64,000 bases of DNA from Kwoniella bestiolae CBS 10118 (Eukaryota; Basidiomycota; Tremellomycetes; Tremellales; Cryptococcaceae): NCBI RefSeq assembly GCF_000512585.2, contig NC_089248.1:558001-622000 (forward strand), in the 5' to 3' direction. The first letter of the stretch is position 1. Every line of letters begins with the position of its first letter. Under the pieces are notes generated by a model. The model saw only the letters and a program-made list of their open reading frames with translations. It did not search any database and was not told the DNA's origin. A program made the translations under genes and the position numbers. Positions 59,312 through 64,000 of this stretch are shown in pieces.

Positions 59312-60200
59312 AAGAGAATGACGAGGGTGGCATTGGCATATTCAGAGCTCGTTTTGCTTTAGATACAGGAAGGTGAGATTGAGAATTGCTCCTGATCTGT
59401 TGATATGACATCGCCATGCATACGTTTGCGTAAGAGGGTCCTTTGGTTATGAGCGATCTAACACCGCTGAGAGGGGTTCAAAGCTCAAAGCTCAAATTAC
59501 CTTAGTATGTCTCTGGAACACACGGTGGTTTCTAGCATCATACGACAATAACCTGAAGATTGCACGAGGACATGTAGCCTTGTCAATTGGTTATAGAGGG
59601 CTCAAGCACAACCGCATAAATAGCAATAAAGCGAAATTGATATCCTCAAACCTCAGACCAGCTTCCAAAGAACCACAACTGCCAATCAAGTACAAGTTGT
59701 TGCCGAACAGACGGAAAGGCAGATCTGAGAATACGTCGCTCGGCAACCATCACCATCACTATCAAACATCCAAGCAATCCAAGGGAACCATCTAACGGGG
59801 AGACTACGTACGTCACAGCAAGACAAGGGGTGCCACACAAACCCTCCTTTGATTCTTACTCGTTGTCACATCCATCAAAATCAAATTAACAAAGATTCGC
59901 CTCGTTGTTTCCATGAGTCATCTCTCACTCCACTTGTCTTATAGACCCATATATTGTATATCATTGAGGAAGATAACGGTCCGGCCGGATCATACATACA
60001 TACATAAGACACCGGGAAGGCATGGTATCTACGTTGACAGTAACACTAAAATGATCGTCCCCGTGTACCACTCTTGTGTTGGAGCAGTGTGGCTATCTCT
60101 TTCCTCTCCTCTCATGCCTTGAATCTGTAGTGTCCTTGTCAGATACATATACAATGGCATATGAAGCGATTTTCTCTTGATTGGAATCCTCAAAAAGTAA
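59312..60200. other. Spacer, nothing recognised
   Basis: About 890 bp. Short frames on both strands have no protein-like features; no RNA structure recognised before the tRNA. Confidence 0.45.
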
Positions 60201-60313
60201 TGCTATGGGTGCGATTTGAACGCACGAAGCCTTGCGGCATCAGCGCTGTAGGAGTTCCTCACCTTGCAAGTTTATCCTAAAGCTGACGGGTTTGACTACT
60301 TCCCTACCATAAC
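60201..60313 (-). tRNA. tRNA-Leu(UAG) with a 30-nt intron
   Basis: Read on the minus strand: acceptor GTTATGG pairs with CCATAGC (one U-G), D-arm GGG/CCC, anticodon stem TCAGC/GCTGA, loop TT-TAG-G with the intron after position 37, a long variable arm TGCCGCAAGGC as in class II tRNAs, and T-arm GTGCG-TTCAAAT-CGCAC. The intron (ATAAACTTGCAAGG and onwards, 30 nt) contains CCTA, which can pair with the anticodon TAGG as in eukaryotic pre-tRNAs. T5 follows the 3' end on the minus strand (Pol III terminator). The long variable arm plus UAG anticodon give leucine. Confidence 0.92.
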
Positions 60314-61986
60314 TTATGTTATTCTTATTACTTAGATGCGTTTTTGTAGAGATCAAAAATGGGCCGTTTGGATGAATAAGTATGTTTGTGGATTTCGCAC
60401 AGACCTTCTTCCGCCTCTTGTGCAGTTGCCACCGGTATTGAACGAGAATGTTTTTTGGATTATTGCGATTTTTCGTTCGTTTCTTGGTTGCATATGTCAC
60501 ATGGAATGAGAAAGGACATACAATGACTCACCAGCTCTCTGGGAGGAAGCGATCTCTGGCCGTAGAGCCTTCCTTAAAATACCACTCACTACAAAAAAGA
60601 ACGGCAATGCTCGTTTATTCCTGCTTCGCCACCGGCTGTTTTCTTTCTTCCTGCTCGTTCCGGTTGAATTATGGCTATCTTCAGGACGAAATGGCAGACG
60701 GAGAGAATAGGGTGTTTGGGGAAGGGACTGTGAATGTGAACGGTCGAGGATGGAACGGTTCTAGGTGAGAAGAGTGCGAAGAGAAGGGGAAGCATGTCTT
60801 GAAGCGTTCTGTCGGATAAGGGATGAAGGATGTCAGGAAGGATGTCGAGTGAGATGGTAGGTGAGTGTACCCCTAAATCTCTCTAGCGTAGTCTTTCTTT
60901 ACTTGCAATTCATCTGCTCTTTCTGCTTCTCACACCTTTCAACCCTAATCCAACCTGCAGCCATCTGCAAGGGTTCTAACCATAATGCTGAATCATCACT
61001 TCCCCTCTTTCTGTTCCTCCCGTTCGCTTTCTTGCCTCTTCCATCCTTTTCACCTTGTATGATCATGGAAACATAGTTGAAACGGAGCACCCTGGTGAAA
61101 ATGGAAGCAAGGTCAGATCTCCCAGCCAGATGTATATTGCCATGAGACGTTTCAAAGGCGTGGCGGCGGAAGGTAAATTGAGAACGAAGGATAGTATTTG
61201 AGGCTGTTGTCGTATCGATACAAGTAGGGATGATTATCTGCTCACCAATTTAGTATCCTGTCCAGTCCCTAGAGACCCATCATCATCCGAGCTAGTCGAT
61301 ATTTCAGTGCAGCGCCCGATTCACCTAGCGACAGAAGTAGTTCAATCGAATTTTCTAGGTTCAGAAGAGAAATGATACTTCTATTCCACGTCAACAACGT
61401 CAACAAAGCAGATACGATAACAGCGACAACGACGTAACACAAGGCATCATTACACGGTCTAGACTATCCCCAATTGATGCGGGAATGCAGCATAGACCGC
61501 TCGGCGTGTGAATGGTGCGAACCTTAAAAGCTTAATTTGTGGTCTGAGGGTAAGGTGTAAGTGATCAGAAGGGGATTTGCATTATAATTTGAGGTTCATT
61601 GAGCAGCTCAGTGAGATTCTTCGATTTATCAGTATCGGTAAAAGTGTATTGCCATAAACTGCTCATTGATCGAGGCCGAAAACCTCTTTGATCGATTGAA
61701 GATAGACGATCTGGAGTGAGACACTTATATGTATCTTTTGCAATCATCACTTTGTACCGGTTATCTCGTGCACGTCAGACTTCATTTGAACTTACCTTAG
61801 TTCTCATAACGTTCAAAGAGTTTATGTGTTGTTGTTGAAGAGGAATCAAGAATAGATACATACACGACCGGAAATATAAGTATCCCCACAATGAGGAAAG
61901 TATAAATTGATTTGTCTGATAGACGACATCTCCACACCACCTGATCCAGCTCTCTTCCCTATTCGGCCTCTCTACCACTAAAGAAC
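60314..61986. other. 1.7 kb spacer, no gene recognised
   Basis: AT-rich to mixed composition with pyrimidine-rich stretches around 60880-61070. Short frames (for example 60448-60768 on +, 61565-61750 on -) lack recognisable motifs or supporting splice structure. I see nothing I can annotate. Confidence 0.45.
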
Positions 61987-63098
61987 CTAGTACTTGATAC
62001 CGGCGGTGCTCTCGAGCTTCTTCACTTCCTCTGTCACCTCCTCCAAGCTGGATTTGAGCTCAGCGAGATCTTCGGCTGACGCTCCAGCTTTGGGCGCTGA
62101 GCCGTCTTTTGGTGTAGTTTTCTTTGCTGGTGTTGCGCTGGATGGGAACGAGAAGTCAGTACCACATCCTACACAGAGGGATTGGATTTGTTGATAGCAG
62201 AAAAAGAAAGATCGAACTCACCTGATGAGTACACATGAAGTCGCTCGTTTGGTTCCAGCGGCTTGACCGAGTTCTTCCCTGCAGGTGAAATCGATTGTCA
62301 GCGGGGATTCGATACAATATAAACGACGCTTTATGAGCGTATACATTTATATATGTATGCCACAGTGAGGGTCAAAGACCCATTCTGGATGAGAGGAGGT
62401 GACCAGTCAAGCAGACCTGAACACTCACTTGCTCAATACCCATACGTACTCCACACCTTGAGCCTCCTCAGCCAATAAAGGTAAATGAGAAATAACATCC
62501 ACAGGTGTGATGTTCGATGCCAACAACAATAAACCCTTTTCACCCTTTCTTATAGCTTTTACAACTTCCTTGACACCTCTCTTCAGTTGTCTGGCCTTTG
62601 AGGCCTTTTTGGTCACCTTGAATAGCTTTTTGGAGAGTTTCTTGGGTGCTAGGGGAGAGGCTATGGGGGAGATGGCGTCGAGAGGTACTGAGAATTCTGC
62701 CTGTGGACACATGATGATCATCAGCATTCATTGTACTTCACATATCCTGAGATAGGCTGGGACCGTGCCATGTCTGTATTTGAGTAAGGCGACGTTCGAA
62801 CGCGGCTCTTAGAAAGACAGCAGGAAGCATGAACCGAGCCGAAATCGCAACCCACCTTCTTATCATCCTCATCCACCTCGGCATCCCCAGCAGCCAGACT
62901 CTTCCTCTTCTCCTTCTTCTCCTTCTTTTGCTTCTTCAATGCCTTCTCGCCATCCACTTCCATAGCTACAGCCTCGGCGCTCGCGGTACCCTCAGCAGGT
63001 GGGACAGCTTGAGGTTTGATGGAAGCTGCTAAGTCTGCGGCGTCGGACTTTCGCTTCTTGTCTTTCTTTTCCTTCTTTGGGGTGGATTCGGGTGCCAT
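61987..63098 (-). CDS. NHP2: H/ACA snoRNP protein Nhp2 (L7Ae family)
   Basis: RNA-binding core subunit of H/ACA pseudouridylation snoRNPs, nucleolar. The N-terminal ~100 residues are Lys-rich and low complexity (KKEKKDKKRKSDAADLAA; KALKKQKKEKKEKRKSLAAG). The L7Ae domain reads PLAPKKLSKKLFKVTKKASK, then RQLKRGVKEVVKAIRKGEKG, LLLLASNITPVDVISHLPLL, AEEAQGVEYVWVLSKEELG and RATSCVLIS, all hallmark Nhp2/L7Ae blocks. The C-terminal tail (EDLAELKSSLEEVTEEVKKL) is an extra acidic helix before GIKY and the stop; together with the Lys-rich leader it makes the protein (~240 residues) longer than yeast Nhp2. Four exons. It diverges from the aldehyde dehydrogenase gene. Confidence 0.88.
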
Positions 63099-63442
63099 TG
63101 TGTGTAATGATGAGATTGTTCAAGCTACAAGATCACAGATGTTGCCGAGTCTGACAAGTCGTTGTCTGTATTGTTGAACCTGTATACCAGACCATGTATC
63201 GGTTGCACTGGCACTTTTCTGAAAAAGTGGATTTGGGAATCAGAGAAATTTAAGGATTGAGACGGAATCAAAAGGGAACCACGTGTTTGATACGTAATCA
63301 TCCAATCTCTGTTATCGGTTAAATGTGAGCTCGGATAGATAGCAGTAGTAAGTGAGCGTCATCAAAGCAACATATAAATACAGCTAAGCATCTTCTTCCC
63401 ATTTCTTCACCTTTCCATTCGCATAAAACAGAATAGCTCATC
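63099..63442. promoter_or_regulatory. Divergent promoter NHP2/aldehyde dehydrogenase
   Basis: 340 bp, no coding signal; one CACGTG at 63280-63285 and a TATAAAT-like string (AACATATAAATACAG) about 65 bp before the dehydrogenase ATG. Confidence 0.5.
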
Positions 63443-64000
63443 ATGGTAGATATCAACATTCAAACCACCATCTCACCTTACACCCAACAACCAGTCTGCA
63501 CCAGACCTTTGTTATCTGAATCAGAGCTTGACAACGTCATAGCTGAGAGTGTCAAAGCTCATAAGAGTTGGAAGAAAGTACCTCTTGAAGAGAGAGTGGC
63601 AATTGCGGAGAAATGGCTCGTAAGTCGGGTCTTAGGTTCGGATCAGTGAATCGATCATGTTGATGTCATGATTGTGATTGAACAGACGGAATTCGAGAAC
63701 ATCAGTGATGTGGCTTGTGAAGATCTTTCGGTACAGATGGGGAGGTGAGCTGTCTTCAGAAGGGGCTTGAGTTCTCTCGTATAGCTGACCGATAAACCTG
63801 CTCAGACCAATCTCACAGTGCAAAGGAGAGATCAACGGTACCATCTGGCGAGCCAGACACATGATTGAGATTGCCACGGAAGCTCTGGCACCAATCCCGC
63901 AAGCTAAACCTGAGGTAGAAGGAGTTGAGAAATGGATCCTCAAGCAGCCTCTGGGTGTCGTAGCGTGAGCCGTCTTACATGTATCCTATCATACCAGCTG
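63443..64000 (+). CDS. Aldehyde dehydrogenase, N-terminal part (cut by window edge)
   Basis: NAD(P)-dependent aldehyde dehydrogenase; only the first ~140 residues are present, so the catalytic Cys and Glu lie beyond the window. Seen: TTISPYTQQPVCTRPLLSES, then AHKSWKKVPLEERVAIAEKW, VACEDLSVQMGRPISQCKGE, RHMIEIATEAL and WILKQPLGVVA, the last being the usual lead into the NAD-binding fold. Introns at 63619-63685 and 63745-63805. The pattern (MGRPISQCKGEI) resembles fungal aldehyde or succinate-semialdehyde dehydrogenase-like enzymes, but the subclass is uncertain. GABA transaminase, which makes succinate semialdehyde, is 24 kb away and is not evidence of linkage. Confidence 0.85.

Noticed and set aside
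58590..59417. Possible minus-strand multi-exon gene with convincing-looking GT-AG sites
   Set aside because: No recognisable protein resulted. It is antisense to sequence that matches the + strand paralogue, so it was not annotated, though the splice-like borders of 58590-58862 are noted.
1..64000. Mobile elements, CRISPR arrays, rRNA genes, centromere or telomere repeats
   Set aside because: No transposase, reverse transcriptase, terminal repeats, spaced direct repeats or telomeric arrays were recognised anywhere in the window.

Overview
This is a 64 kb window of a eukaryotic nuclear genome, almost certainly a basidiomycete yeast of the Tremellomycetes (Cryptococcus/Kwoniella-like). Nearly every gene is split by many short (about 50-90 nt) GT-AG introns, often with a CTGAC/CTAAC-like branch site just before the acceptor. 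Spacers are short, and recognisable fungal proteins lie on both strands. I see no IS element, CRISPR array, rRNA or retrotransposon. All gene models were spliced by eye; outer ends and key motifs are firmer than every internal junction.

Layout. 0.1-5 kb: an ACC-synthase-like aminotransferase and glutathione reductase (GLR1), both +. 5.3-16 kb: a large SH3/RA-domain scaffold (-) and an AGC kinase (+) that diverge from a 1.8 kb spacer. 16.3-20.1 kb (-): a 15-exon gene joining an acidic N-terminus, a Zn2Cys6 zinc cluster, a complete aspartate-aminotransferase-like domain without its catalytic residues, and a charged helix. 20.6 kb: a tRNA-like locus with an abnormal anticodon arm. 21-27 kb (-): a wax-synthase-like membrane acyltransferase and nucleoporin NUP82. 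27.5-36.6 kb: FIG4 phosphoinositide phosphatase (+), a patatin-type triacylglycerol lipase (-) and VPS37 of ESCRT-I (+). 36.8-47 kb: a small SnoaL-like protein, GABA transaminase (UGA1) and an amidase that diverge from one promoter region, then an allantoate/pantothenate-type MFS permease. 47.5-57 kb: a cell-wall-integrity MAPKK (MKK2) diverging from the mitochondrial Fe-S factor IND1, then RPS25 diverging from an F-box protein. 57.7-59.3 kb: a tandem pair of unrecognised paralogues, the second frameshifted. 60.2 kb (-): tRNA-Leu(UAG) with an intron. 62-64 kb: NHP2 (-) diverging from an aldehyde dehydrogenase cut by the window edge.

How the genes relate. Most are unrelated housekeeping genes. 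UGA1, the amidase and the permease form a plausible nitrogen-scavenging neighbourhood with GATA-type sites in the shared promoter. The strongest candidate for something undescribed is the zinc-cluster/aminotransferase fusion: it has the same architecture idea as bacterial MocR regulators (DNA-binding domain plus aminotransferase fold), built from fungal parts and with the PLP lysine lost. Its zinc cluster is encoded across exons of 11, 14, 4, 5 and 29 nt, and the reading phase closes exactly through all 15 exons.
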